This document shows positions 50,650-62,841 of a stretch of DNA of 64,000 bases, one piece after another. Every line of letters starts with the position of its first letter. Position 1 is the stretch's first letter. This DNA comes from Lycorma delicatula (lineage: Eukaryota; Arthropoda; Insecta; Hemiptera; Fulgoridae). The DNA is taken from the NCBI RefSeq assembly GCF_047948215.1, contig NC_134458.1:136167536-136231535 (forward strand), in the 5' to 3' direction. The notes under the pieces were generated by a model. That model was not told the origin of the DNA and did no database searches. It saw only the letters and a program-made list of their open reading frames with translations. The position numbers and the translations under genes are program-made.

Positions 50650-51170
50650 CGGTTAAATTGAACGGTTGGTTTCTGGATCGTTGATGTCGTGAGATGCAGG
50701 GCACCCTAAGAGAGGGAATGAAGGAATAAGTAAGGAGGGGTTCAGCTGTCTGAACCAAGGTGGTGGAATTGGAAGTTGGTGAGGAGTCCGTCAAGTGTCG
50801 TACAGTATGGGTTCGGATCAATACAGGGACCTGCCTGCCGGCTGCATTCTGATTGATATTGATGGATTGATGCCCGCACTCGCACTCACACACAACTTGC
50901 CATGGCAACTAAGTGTCGCCGGACAATCTACCACCCTTCTTTCCCCTCATCCATCCACCGCATTATACCTCACACCACATTTTCCACTCCTTTCCCCTCC
51001 CTTAACATTTCTACCCACCCTTATAAACCCCTCGCCGACAAAATCCTCGTGGCCACCCTGGCAAACTGCCCCATTGACATACTACTGCTATTAGCACAGA
51101 CTGTTTGCAGCCGAAGCTTTCTACTTATATCAGAATGTTGCGTATTTTCTCGTGCTATTTTATAGCCCTA
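50650..51170. other. GC-richer, strand-biased island
   Basis: A purine-rich first part (about 50690-50790, GAGAGAGGGAATGAAGG-like) is followed by a balanced middle and a pyrimidine-rich part (about 50930-51060, CCCTCATCCATCC-like). Three overlapping ORFs of 87-99 codons run on both strands; none shows a domain, and proline/threonine/serine richness follows from composition. The layout is similar to 12100-12610. Confidence 0.4.
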
Positions 51171-52484
51171 AATGTAAAAAAGAGGTAGAAAAAACCCTGT
51201 TATCGCCTTTTAAAAATCTATTGCGTTATCGACATAAATTCTAAATTAATAGTCAAGTAAGTTATTTATATCATATATATATATATATATATATATATCC
51301 ATTATGTAGCAGATTTAAAATAACTGGAAAAAAAAACAACAAAGATTCACATAAAAACAAAACTTTTAGAAATTAAGAGACAAATTTAAGGTATAAACGT
51401 GGTATATCAGAACAAATTAAGGAAAAAGAAATTAATTAAATGAAAACTTAAAATTCTCTAAAAAAAACTGTAAACAGAAAAACAATTAAATGTTGTATTT
51501 AAATACTAGCAAATCAAGCTATTAGTTTTAAAAATTCCTGATAATAATTTGTAAATATGTATGAAAAAATACAGTAATAGATACATATTTTTATTGTATT
51601 TTTTCAGAAAACCAAAAAAAAGAGAAAAGAAAATAGATTACTTTTCAGAGTAACTGATATTTTAATAAATATTACAACAAAATGTAGAAGATAAATTATT
51701 ACTTAGATCCTTATTAATTAGTCCTTAACACCATATCCATTTTATCTGATGTTAATGCACTTGAATTGTTTCACGTACATAAAAGATTTATTCTATTCTG
51801 TGCTAATTTTTCTACTTCAATATATTTTTAAAATTCTATAATTATATTTTTTAGAATTTTATTTTGTAATATTTAACTTTCCTTACAGATTTTACTATTT
51901 AAACTTATTTTTATTACAAAAATACATATATAATCCTTGTTTCGTTTCTTAATTTTACAGGCCAACAACTTATTTTTTTTTTATGGTTACAAATTGGTGG
52001 TATAAATTTCACTTTTCTCCGATATTCTAGTGAAAAATGTTTTAGTTGCATAAATTTTATATTAACTGTATTTCTTCTTTTTTTCACCAATTAATTCATA
52101 AGTAAAAGATAATAGATTTATTTTTATTTAAATCTCTTTATGAATGCTTTTCAATAATTGTAATTTACTAGGTCATCCCATTTATAAATGGATAGTTAGA
52201 AAGAATATTTTCCTATAATATTCATAACTATTATTAGCTGTAGAACATCAAAATTAATTGATTTTTAAAAAAATTATATTACAAAATAATTTCTATCTAA
52301 TAAAATAACTAATTATTTTATTTTTTATGCGGCCCACTTTATTTAAAAGTTTTAAATTATTCTAAACTAATAATATAAACATTTGTGAAATATTGGATGG
52401 AATAAAAAAGAAAAAAAAAACATGTGGCTTTTTGTTGAAAAACAAACGGTTTATTCAACTTGATGTAATTGTAAAAAATGTTTT
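51171..52484. other. AT-rich non-coding stretch
   Basis: (TA) run at 51271-51298. Otherwise nothing recognised. Confidence 0.6.
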
Positions 52485-53046
52485 TCGACTTTTCGAAGAA
52501 AATTACGGTCAACACTGGGATTGAGGGTGAAATTGAATTTTCTTTACGTTTTGAGGTATAAGGAGTACGAAAATACCATTCACTTAAAATGTGTGTATAT
52601 ATTTATAGGCCTATGTATAAAATCTTTAGCTCGAAAATCTCCTAAACTACTAGATAAATTTCATTGAAATTTAGATATTCATATTTAAATTTAGTGAATC
52701 TGAAATTATTATGTGAGAATTTGATGAAGATTAATTGAGTCGTTCTGAGTTACGCTCAACCGTACCAAAAAATTTGAAAATTTTGTGGCTTGAAAAATCA
52801 GGAAATTACATTTAAGTGAGTGATATTTTCGTTCTAAACTCACCTCAAAATGTAAATAAAATTCAATTTCACTCCCCAATTCCACCGTTCGATCGACAGT
52901 AATACAGTATTCCGTATTTTTCTCCGAAAAGTCGGTATAACATTTCTTTTAATTTTCTCATTTAATTTATGTTTTCTATATTTCTTGCCCAAAAAGTTAT
53001 ACAAAATGAAATAACAAAAAGTTGATCTTGCGCAGAACTGCGCAAG
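52485..53046 (-). repeat. Dispersed repeat family E, copy 3, with internal inverted segment
   Basis: On the minus strand it starts at the near-palindrome at 53027-53046 (CTTGCGCAGTTCTGCGCAAG) followed by ATCAACTTTTTGTTATTTC. It continues to GAGCGTAACTCAGAACGACT, TCTAAATTTCAATGAAATTT, AAGTGAATGGTATTTTCGTA and ends TTCTTCGAAAAGTCG at about 52487. Nested at about 52805-52940 is the 3' end of another copy in the opposite direction (AAGTGAGTGATATTTTCGTT ... CTCCGAAAAGTCGG). Confidence 0.8.
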
Positions 53047-54814
53047 GATTTGTTTCTTTTTTTTTATATAAAATTAATTGTAAAACATAGTTATATTTGT
53101 AACATATAAAAACAAAAACCATGTTAACATATTACAAATATATGTAAAACTACGACTATTATATTATTTTATTTTTGTTATATAACGGAGACTTGTATAT
53201 CATTTTATAAAACCGAAAGACTACCTATCTATCACAAAGTTTATACACTTGAACAAATATTACGCTATAGGTTTGTCAAGTGTACACATACATTATATCT
53301 CATTGCTATATACATTTGACATGACAGACGTATTGACATAACACCTGCATTAAATTTCATCCGACCAATAAGAAAAGATCTTTACATTAATACATAAATA
53401 TATTGTAGCAACTGCTTTTTAGCGTTGACGCCAACATATTACTCTGTAAATTACTATTTTTTTAAAAAAAATATATATGCAAATATATATATATATGTAC
53501 TTTTGTATTACATCTTAACAATTTCTATTATAGTACAATAACATTGTCACATAATATCAGTTTATTATTTTTATAATTTATTGTGTAGGTGATGACATGT
53601 AGTCAAAAGTAAATAATATTCATATATAAAGAATACCAATTGTTCTTTTACACGTGTGTTAGAAAATCCCAACTGTTTTTGTTAAGCTGTTAATCGTACG
53701 TATTATAATATAAATTCATATGTCTATCTTATTTGAATACATATAAAACACATACACTATAGGAAAAAACAAAGAATACAAATATGCACGGCATAAAACA
53801 CTCATGAAAAATGTTCGGAAATAATATTTAGACTTATTACAGAAGATATGGTGAGATCTGGGCTGTGAGATGATTAATATATAGTGGTGGGAGGTAAACG
53901 TGACTAGTTGAAGAGGTATATTTGTTAGTGCGTTATAATAAATTCGTAATTTACACATCAAATAATAAACAATTTGTAAAAATGAAAATAGAGAACAAAA
54001 CAAAAACGAATAATAAAGTTACAGATGATTGTTTTGTAGTATGAAAATATCATAATTGTACCTTAACCAAACTTAAAAAAAGAAAAAATACTCCTTTGTT
54101 ATTATATTGGCCTATTTTGATTTATTGTTCACAAAATGAATATAATGATAAACTAAATAAACATAAATGTCAATGTGTATAATATAAAATACAAAAGATC
54201 ATACATATAATTGTAATTTATCTATTATCAAAATTGTGACAATATTGTAAACGAGTGAGTACGTTGTTTATTTGTTATTTTATCAAGTACCAGACAAAAT
54301 CAAAATAGTTGTTAACATTTTAATATAATAGCTTGCGTACGTAAATAACAGACCATTTTGTGTGTTCGCAATGATAATATTAATAAAATCCCATGCGCGT
54401 AAAAATAGCGATACGAATTAATTGTAAATTTAAATTGTATTTATGTATCAGCAGGATGTCTCTATGAAAGTGAATTAATATGGTAACTTATACAAGTATT
54501 ATTTTATTCAGTTTATCTGAGAATTGAATGCAAAACGTGTGATTTTTTAACATGAAAATTGTTAACTAAAGAAATTAAATTATTAATAATATTAATAATT
54601 TATTTATTAATATTTGTTAAAAAGATTTTCCATTTAAGACGTTTTTTCTGTGTCAACGTTGATTACTTTTGCAAACATCTCTACAGATTTCATTTTGTTT
54701 ATTTCAATAAATTAAGTAGAACACGTAATCTAATTGTAAAAATTTAGAGATAAATTTTTGTATCTTGGTGTTCGAAATAAAATTTTATGAAAAGATTCAT
54801 TTTACTAATGACTC

Positions 54815-54815
<1 letters not shown>
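53047..54815. other. AT-rich non-coding stretch
   Basis: No gene recognised. Short TA runs near 53473-53496. ORFs at 53716-54003 and 54559-54747 have no family signature. Confidence 0.6.
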
Positions 54816-54816
<1 letters not shown>

Positions 54817-54866
<50 letters not shown>

Positions 54867-54871
54867 TACAC

Positions 54872-54908
<37 letters not shown>

Positions 54909-54934
54909 TACACACACGCACACACACACACACA

Positions 54935-54980
<46 letters not shown>
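54817..54980. repeat. Compound (TA)n(CA)n microsatellite with 42-bp higher-order unit
   Basis: (TA) at 54817-54836 runs into (CA). The interruption CATACATACACACACGCAC starts at 54861 and again at 54903, so a 42-bp segment of the array was itself duplicated. Several Thr-His/Cys-Val ORFs on both strands are repeat translation. Confidence 0.95.
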
Positions 54981-54981
<1 letters not shown>

Positions 54982-56015
54982 CTACCTGTCTGTATATTGG
55001 ATGAGCATAGATTTTTACAAAATACTAGGTTACATACTCGGTATTGCTAGGGGTCATAATTTCTTACTAAGTCCATCCATTTTTTTTAACAAAAATTGCC
55101 ACTAACTTTCCACAACTGACACAGATCTTCTTTACATTCCTTCTTGTTGAATTTAACTTTTCAAAACTAGCCTGTTTACAATTCTATTTGGAAAAATATA
55201 AATATAAATAGTTTTTATTTTTACTCTCGTCAAAACATTTTTTAGTTATGTTTTTATGTTCTAGAAACTTTTAGGAAATTCTACAAATTTCCAAAATGTA
55301 CTAGTGTTAAAAAATATTCTAAAATATTCCCAAATTTTTTAGAAGTTTAACCTTTTATAATGTTTTAAATTTGTTACCCCCAACACCACCCGTAGCGATA
55401 ACGGTAGCGGTGTCTAATACCCCACAGTATGTTTTCTCAGTGAGTAAGTAATAATCGTCACTAGTTTGGTTAATATCGGTTCTGTGATTTCGGAGGAGAT
55501 GTGAAACAAACATATTTACATACACCCATATATCCACATACATACAATGACTTATTCATAATGTAACTGTTTTTTGTTTTTTTTTGTTTTATGTCATTAT
55601 TACACAAGGTAAATTGAAGAAAAAATGTATTACTAATGACTTCTTTAGTCAACCGATTATATTATGTTACATCAACCTTTTAAAACTTAATAAAATTGAG
55701 ATATTCAACTCTGGTTTAGACAACAGACTAATTATATCATTATTAACAGACAAACAAATTTGTCCTTAAAACATTTTATTTGCTTAACAATTCAAAAAAA
55801 CTGGAAAGAGAAGTGTAAACAACTAATTACTATTACAATACGTTGTAATGTATTACAATACACAACCTTTACTGCCACTGTGATAGATTTACGAGTGAGG
55901 TGCAAGTATTAAAATTATTATGTTTTTGTATGAATAATTTTGATGTAAAATAATACGAACATTTTGTATTGATAAAATGCAAAGAATTAACGTATTTATA
56001 AATGAACGTAGCGAT
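54981..56015. other. AT-rich stretch with repeat family H copy 2
   Basis: About 55375-55520 is GC-richer (CCCCCAACACCACCCGTAGC) and matches family H (45850-46140) around TAGTTTGGTTAATATCGGTT. The remainder holds nothing recognised, and the short ORFs at 55355-55769 lack support. Confidence 0.45.
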
Positions 56016-56017
56016 TG

Positions 56018-56115
56018 TATACGTAGCGATTTGTCTAGTGGTGAACGCGTCTTCCCAAATCAGCTGATTTGGAAGTTGAAAGTGTCAGCGTTCAAGTCCT
56101 AGTAAAGTATCAAGT
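56018..56115 (+). mobile_element. tRNA-derived SINE, family A, head
   Basis: GTCTAGTGGTGAACGCG (A-box-like) is followed by CTTCCCAAATCAGCTGATTT, GGAAGTTGAAAG, and the B-box GCGTTCAAGTCCTAGTAAAG. The tRNA-like head is well kept; the body is lost shortly after 56110, so it is 3'-truncated. Confidence 0.8.
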
Positions 56116-57235
56116 TAGCTATCTAGGGCTATATACCTTACATTAATAAATAGGAGAAATTTTAAGTAAATAAAATGAATTTGTCAAGTTCAAGATTCAT
56201 ATTAAATTAAATGATCTGTAGTAAATCGGATAATGATATATATTATACATATTTAAATACATTAAATTTTATTAAAAAAAATATAGGCTGTGGAATAATA
56301 TTTGCAGTTTTTAAAATGTCTAAGCTGTTCCGATTATGTGTAAAAAAAAAATCATCCTACCTACCTTAACAAAAAAAAAAAAAAATTAACGGTTCATTGG
56401 AGCTGGAATACATTTTGGTCATTCAAATCAAAATTTTATACGTTTGTTTTGTAAACAAATAACATTACTGAAAGTATATATGCCTTCTGGCTAAACCGAC
56501 TACAAACAATCACTTTTTCCTTTTTTTTTTTAACGTTCTGTTTTAATATACAATGAATTCAGTGGTGCAAAATCCATGAATGCAGGAACGAAACAATATG
56601 TAAAGTGTTTCTGGTTGTAATGGTTTCAATATCATATAGCCTAGATGTAAAAATGTGTAGGGAAATACTAAATGCATTTTCATCTGGAATTCGTTTAGTG
56701 TTAATATACATAACCCAGTTTTAACAGAGTTTAGAGTGTACAGCATGTATGCAATCATACTTTACTGTGTGTTTTTATTCACACACAACGAATAATATAT
56801 TGTATTACAATGCATACATCAGGTAATACTATCAAAAAAAAGATTTACGTTAATGAAAAATAAGTTAATGAATAGTATATTTACGTAAATATGCTTGTAT
56901 TTAATATAATTTCTATACGTAACAGTTTTAATTAATTTAATCACTTAGGTGTTTTCTGGATTAAATTACATGATTACAATTTCAGTCGTTGAAAAAAATA
57001 GTAACTTAACAGAATTCTGATAATCTCACAACTCAGTTCCAGATTCTCTCTGATTTTTTTGTTTATAATTTAGTTTCTTATTTCAAGCGGGAATTAAAAC
57101 TACTTCATGTTCAAATTATTTACCGTTTGAAACAAACGATAAATTTTTATCCCTCATTTTTATTTCTTAAGCTTTTATAAAATTTTAGTTTTTAAAATCT
57201 TCTTTAAATAAATATGAATATGTATATTACCATTA
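56116..57235. other. AT-rich non-coding stretch
   Basis: Nothing recognised. Confidence 0.6.
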
Positions 57236-57276
57236 CAGATTGGGATTCACCCGCTCTGTATGGTTACCTGCGTTTT

Positions 57277-57300
57277 CTTCGCGGCTTCGCGGCTTCGCGG
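57277..57300 (+). repeat. CTTCGCGG x3 tandem repeat
   Basis: Three perfect 8-bp units, in a short GC-rich patch (about 57240-57425) that also holds GCGTCGCACTTAAG and GGGCCGCCGCGTGTACATCG. Confidence 0.95.
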
Positions 57301-57439
57301 TCAATTGTTTTTTTATTTTATGTTTGTTTAGTTAATTAACCGGAAGCAGCTGTAACCAGTCGCGTCGCACTTAAGTAACAGTAGCATTGCTGGCTGGGCC
57401 GCCGCGTGTACATCGTCGCACCCCTTAAAAAAAATCTAA

Positions 57440-57865
57440 ATTAAAAAAAAGCCGAAAATGGTTTTTAGATATTTATCTAAAGAGAAAAATCTGCAATCAT
57501 TGTTCAAAATCTTTTTACCTTTCTTTACTTCTTTCAAGGTCGAATTTCGAAAAATCTAGAAATTCGTTTCTAGATATTTATTTGAAAATTGCACACACGA
57601 AAAATCAAGTTTGTCATCATTTGCTATCGAAAAATTAAAAAAATAGTAGGGTTAAAAAAAAAATCCATTTTAATTCTAAAAAATCGGAATTTCAAAAACT
57701 CTAGAAATTATTTTTTAGATATTCACTTGATGATTACACACATCAAAAATCAAATTAAAATTTTTATTTGGTATCGAAAAATTAAAAAAAAAAAAAAAAA
57801 TTGTAAATTTTATTATTACTTCATTTTAACCTTTAAACTCGGAATTTCAAAAAAAAATTCTTTCC
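57440..57865 (+). repeat. Tandem repeat, roughly 145-155-bp diverged units
   Basis: Unit starts CGAATTTCGAAAAATCTAGA (57541) and CGGAATTTCAAAAACTCTAG (57685). Each contains TTAGATATT.ACTTGA/TTTGAA, an ACACA.GAAAAATCAA block, TATCGAAAAATTAAAAAAA and a TTTTAA spacer. A partial unit precedes (from about 57443) and the next one begins CGGAATTTCAAAAAAA at 57840. The 96-codon ORF at 57589-57879 is repeat translation. Confidence 0.75.
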
Positions 57866-58500
57866 AAGTGTACAGTTAGACGTAAGTATATTATAAGTGT
57901 ATACAAATTTCCATCAGTTTACCAACAGTTTTTTTGCTGGGCATTGATTATGAATGACTCACGACATGTTATTTTATATATATCAAAAAGGTTACTTTTG
58001 TATAAATGAAATTTGGCAGAAAATAGATTAGCGGTGATTGGACGATACGATACGTAAAGAGATTTCAAAATTTCAAAAATTTACATAAAATAACTGAAAA
58101 ATGGATATATTCAATACTAAAAACAGTATAAATCCAAATTTATTTCACGTTCTACTTCTTCAAAATATAATGAATATATTTTTACACTGAATCCTGGAAG
58201 TAGTTTAAATATAAAACTATTTGTATCAGATAAATATTTCAAACATTTTTTATACTTCAATTTCATTTAAATTTTTCCTTAAATACAATTTTTTTGTTGT
58301 TGCAATTATATTTATCGTTTTCCCCCTTTAATTTACTTACTTTTGTTGTATAATTTATATACTCTATTTGTTGATATTTTTTTCCAACAGGTAAAAACTC
58401 TCATTAAATCATATTTACGATTACTAAACAATAAATAAAATCATAATATTTATTGATTATACTACATTTTCATTTCATAATTAAGCTATAAATAAAAATT
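57866..58500. other. AT-rich non-coding stretch
   Basis: Nothing recognised. Confidence 0.6.
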
Positions 58501-58504
58501 TACG

Positions 58505-59225
58505 CAACTAAAAAAAAGTGTATGTATGTATGTATGTCTGTGTGGTACGTAGAATGTGCAGACAGATTAGTTCAGTTCGAATCGTGTTTAAAGTAACCGC
58601 TATAGTCGCTGATCATTCAACAATCTACATTACATAGAAATCTAAGCAGGCAAGGCAAGCCCTGCAATTTCTACTATATATATATATATATTTTACTACT
58701 CATTTAACTAATTGCGGTTACACGGCACATGTAGTTCATTTCGTTTTAGTTTATTTACTTATTTTTTTTATTTATTTTATTTATTTATTTTAAATGCGTA
58801 ACCCAGCAATGAATTTTAATGATGGTAGATTTTAATGAAGCAGTTTGCCTGCTCTAATTTGCAGTCGGGTAACAGCAACGACAGCAGCAATAATAGCAGT
58901 AATAGTAATAGAGGCCAGGCAATGAGTGATTTACAGTGCTATGGATCAAGAGACACTAATTACCGACAACTATAAATAATTTCCCCTGACAGATAGATTG
59001 ATAGAATATATAACACAAACGTTTTGACGCACGCAAATTCACGTACACCAGTATACAGACGCACATATACTAACACATATCCATAGATACGGTTAACGAG
59101 GAGGAATGGTATTGCTAACTGCCGGACACAATATTCAACATATTTGTGTTTGGCGCGTTATTATGTTTATGAGTATTGAGCGTGTGTATTGCGCACATAC
59201 GCGTGAACGCGTGAACTAGCTAATA
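58505..59225. other. GC-richer island
   Basis: Composition rises in patches: TATG repeats at 58519-58538, a GCAGGCAAGGCAAGCC patch near 58646, AACAGCAACGACAGCAGCAA with AGTAATAGTAATAG at 58870-58911, and a GCGCACATACGCGTGAACGC patch near 59190. No ORF of note and no repeat match inside the window. It could be non-coding regulatory sequence. Confidence 0.35.
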
Positions 59226-59555
59226 AATTTATGTTAAACCGTACTACTTATAATTTACAATATTCTAGAACCTTTCTGCAAAGCGACATATCTATTTATA
59301 AAAATACAAGCTATTATATTGCTTAATATAATATTTATGAATATTTAATAAGAGAAAGATAAGTAATAAAACTACAGCGATATGAAATTTTAATTATTAA
59401 GAACGTTAATTTTATTTTTATTATAGATAAAATAATAACATTTTCCTGATCTGGATGAGCTGGTAGCTGCATCCTTACAATCAGTTAGTTCATCACCTGT
59501 AGCAGATAGTAGTATTCTGAAAATTGAATAATATTTCTGCTTTCAAAGAGACATA
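59226..59555. other. AT-rich spacer
   Basis: Nothing recognised. Confidence 0.6.
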
Positions 59556-59561
59556 TAAAAA

Positions 59562-59655
59562 AAAATCGGCCTTTCATCCGGAGGTCCCCGGTTCGAATCC
59601 CGGTCAGGCATTCCCATACACAAGCTTCCAACTTATATGATGAATTAATCATCAT
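59562..59655 (+). mobile_element. tRNA-derived SINE, family B, copy 5 (5'-truncated)
   Basis: Starts within the anticodon-arm region (TCGGCCTTTCATCCGGAGG), then GTCCCCGGTTCGAATCCCGG and TCAGGCATTCCCATACACAA. The B-box GGTTCGAATCC is a perfect consensus match. The A-box half is missing. Confidence 0.8.
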
Positions 59656-60465
59656 CAACAATAATCATTCTTAATATATATTTATGTTTGAAATAAGAAA
59701 ATCGTGAAAACAAATCATTTAGAATATATATATATATATATATATATTTTACACTACTATTAATATTATTCAAAAGTTCCCTGATCGAAGTTTTTAGCAA
59801 ATTGTACCAGTCATAGGTTAAAGATAATTAACTAAAAGAGATACTACTTCATATTTTTGACCAATTTTCAAAAAATTAAACAGAATTGATGCACAATATT
59901 CTATTGAAATTAAGCAAAATAAACACCAAAACACTCACACATCCGTATATAAAAAATTCATCCTAATTAAACAATCAATTTTTTAAACGCTTTGGATACC
60001 TCAAAACGTTGATAAATTAAAATAAAATCGAGTACTCGCCACAATAATTTCCTTTATTATAATATATTGTTTACCATATAGACAAAGTACGAGTAGTCTT
60101 TCAATTGATCTTTCGAGTATCTACGTTAATTTATTTGTAGTTCAGGCATAACAAAGAACAGGTAACATAATGTATACGAGAAAATTAATGAATCTTTATT
60201 TTTTTTGTAATCGTTAAATGTACTATTTACAAAATGTAGAATAAAGCTTTACACTTAATGTCAATAGAATCTTTTACTAAAAAATCTGACAACAACGTTG
60301 TAATATTTCCTGGCACTATTTTTGTATAATGGAAAAATAATGATACCTGAAAAATATTACCTAAGATTTTTTTTTTCTGGAAGGGGGAGCGAATTATGAT
60401 GAAATTTTATTGTAATATTATTATTATAAGTTTATTATTTAATAATATGAATAGTTAAAGCCTTT
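59656..60465. other. AT-rich non-coding stretch
   Basis: (TA) run at 59725-59749. Nothing else recognised. Confidence 0.6.
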
Positions 60466-60469
60466 TTTT

Positions 60470-60622
60470 TATGAAAAGCGGGCATAACAGCTATGATCAT
60501 TAGCCCGGTGGAAATTGGTAGCTTATGAAAAGATGCCATTTTTGCCTGACCGGGATTTGAACCCGGTACCTCCTCACGAAATGCCGAGACCGCACCTACT
60601 CATTCACGGATGTCGGCAGTAA
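60470..60622 (-). mobile_element. tRNA-derived SINE, family B, copy 6
   Basis: On the minus strand: CTGCCGACATCCGTGAATGA, GTCTCGGCATTTCGTGAGG, ACCGGGTTCAAATCCCGGTC, then AGGCAAAAATGGCATCTTTT, CATAAGCTACCAATTTCCAC and CGGGCTAATGATCATAGCTG. Head and tail are both present, making it one of the longest family B copies. The tail defines the 3' body shared with 8097-8362. Confidence 0.85.
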
Positions 60623-60879
60623 TAGTTTAAATAAACCAAAAGAGTTTAAAAAAGTTAAAAAAAATCTATATTTGTAAACTTTGATCAGCTCCCTATCTCC
60701 AATATTGCCCCAAAAGTATTTCTTTTTTTTGGGTCACTTACACTGCTACTAGGCCTAGAAAGACAAAACAAATTCGGTTAAAAAGTACGCAATAAATAAA
60801 ATAATAGCTTTATTCGATTTTTGAAGGGGTGAATTTTGGGGCAAATTTAAAAAAAGGTAACAATCATGTACGATTGTAC

Positions 60880-61145
60880 TGAGCATAATATAAACTGGCG
60901 TTATGTTTAAGAAAATTGATCCCAAAAAGGCTATTACCTCTTAGAGATATTGACCCTCAAACTTTACCAATAAATTGCTTCATATACACGATTATGTGGG
61001 AAATATCATTAAAATCAACACGTATCTACGTACGCATGAACATTCCCCCCCCCCCGCGCCTGATCCGTGGGTCATGAAACGTCGGAAAATGCCAAAAAGA
61101 GCAAGAATTTTATTTTTCCCAAAATTTCTTTAGAAACTGGTACAC
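60880..61145 (+). repeat. Dispersed repeat family G, copy 2
   Basis: Blocks GAGCATAATATAAACTGGCG, TTATGTTTAAGAAAATTGAT, CCCAAAAAGGCTATTACC, CAAACTTTACCAATAAATTG and GGGTCATGAAACGTCGGAAA align in order with the inverse of 37540-37880. A C-run lies at about 61046-61056. Confidence 0.6.
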
Positions 61146-62152
61146 TTTGGTAATAGATGTTTATATATGTACACGTGTACATATTATCTATATATATATT
61201 AAACATAGATTATTATATTAATATTAATAAATTAGTTACGGTTTCAATATTAACTAAATAAAAACTATTTAAATTCATATAAATTTCTCTAAAAGTTAAA
61301 TATATTATATCGTAGAAAAAATTAAATAAATATGTTTGCACATATGAACTAGACTTAAAAGGCATGTAGAAATATTATTTTATATAGATTGCTGGCAAAA
61401 CTAGAAAAACACGCTAACTGAACGAACGTACAAAGATGCAGACAAAAGCTAACGTTTAACACAAATACATTAATATACATTCATATGTCATATTGTGTAA
61501 CATGTTGACATATATTTCAGTTGTGAAGAATAATTAATGCTAAAGATAAATTGAGTTAACTGGAAATGATGTGTGGACAAGTATGGCACAGTTTCTAAGA
61601 GTGAACTCTTGAAGCTTTCTTCCTCACATCACTTCACCTATCTTTTCTCATTGGTCTTCTTTTATACATCCATAATTATTATTATTATTATTATGTTCTT
61701 TAATCTGTCTTATTCAACATGATTTTGTTTCTTTACTCTTTGAGGTGTAAATATTACAGTGTATATTTATATGTATGTATAAAAATACTGTAATACACCA
61801 AATTGATTTGGCACATAAACGAAAATAAGGAAGAATTTTTTTGATTAATCTGTACAGTTGTCTGATAATATAACCTAAGTATAATTTTTTTAGATTACAT
61901 TTATTTTTAGAAAGTAATTTACAGTACATGCGATATAAAAGTCAAGAAATTAAGTTGAAACAGACACTGATTACGAATGTAATATACATTGATTTATCGC
62001 TACATTTACTAATAAACGTTTCCTGTAATTTTTTTATTCGACCTAATCAGAGAACATTTTACGAAGTTGATTATCATAATAAATAAAATCTTTGAAATTG
62101 TTTTGTTATTTATTGTTTTTTCGAATCATTTAAAAAAATTTTTATAATATTT
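61146..62152. other. AT-rich non-coding stretch
   Basis: No gene recognised. The ORF at 61714-61929 has no signature. (ATT) run near 61676-61693. Confidence 0.6.
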
Positions 62153-62841
62153 TTAATACAAGAGTGGGATGAACTGAAATAAAATATGCTGATATCGTTC
62201 TGCATTAATAATGTACTCGAAAAAAATAGGACCGATTATTTTCTTCCACGATATCGCGCACCACACGCCCAACTTCTGCGGGTGTAATTGTTTTTCGTGA
62301 TAAACGTGGGGATTTTCAGCGCTCCAAATTCTACTGTTTTGGCTGTTTACGTAGCCATCCAAATGAAACCGTGCTTCATCTGTGAAAAATAACGAATCCA
62401 TAACATTAATTCCCTCACGCAGAAATCGACGGAACCGTTGACAATATTTTAGCAGTTTTTCTTTGTCGGGCTCAAGAAGTCGATGAACCGTTTGAATGCG
62501 ATAAGGTCGTAATTGTATTGTTTGGTCGCCCGATGAACAGTTGATTTAGACAAATTAATTTCAGCAGACAAACGTCTGATCGATTTATTTGGTGAGGCGA
62601 GTAATCGGTCTTTGATTTCAGTGACTGTATCTGTATTCAACACTGACGCAGATCTTTTGTGTTCCTTGTTATTAACAGAACCGGTCTCTCTAAATTTTGC
62701 AACTAACCTTAATACTGATGTTTTGTTAGGAGCTGGTTTATCTGGGTACTTATGGCGAAACAAATCTTGCACTGGAACCACTGATTTCGTACTGAAGTAC
62801 GACTCAACAATGAAAATACGTTTATCTAGCGAAAACACCAT
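62153..62841 (-). pseudogene. Mariner-related transposase with DUF4817-type HTH, frameshifted and truncated
   Basis: Frame one (62841-62449) starts MVFSLDKRIFIVESYF and holds a helix-turn-helix region with KPAPNKTSVLRLVAKFRETG (residues about 35-54), then a second HTH-like stretch ending SIRRLSAEINLSKSTVHRAT. These are the hallmarks of insect transposases whose N-terminal domain is catalogued as DUF4817. A one-base frameshift lies at about 62505-62522. In the new frame the expected PYRIQTVHRLLEPDKEKLLK is readable, and it runs on into the frame at 62401-62153. That part holds SLFFTDEARFHLDGYVNSQN, where the Asp of TDEA is the first catalytic acid of the DD(E/D) triad, and GVWCAISWKKIIGPIFFEY. 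The protein then ends. The second and third catalytic acids (the SPDLTP..F region) are absent. The family identity is confident; the copy is dead. The plus-strand ORF at 62612-62863 is antisense to it. Confidence 0.88.
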
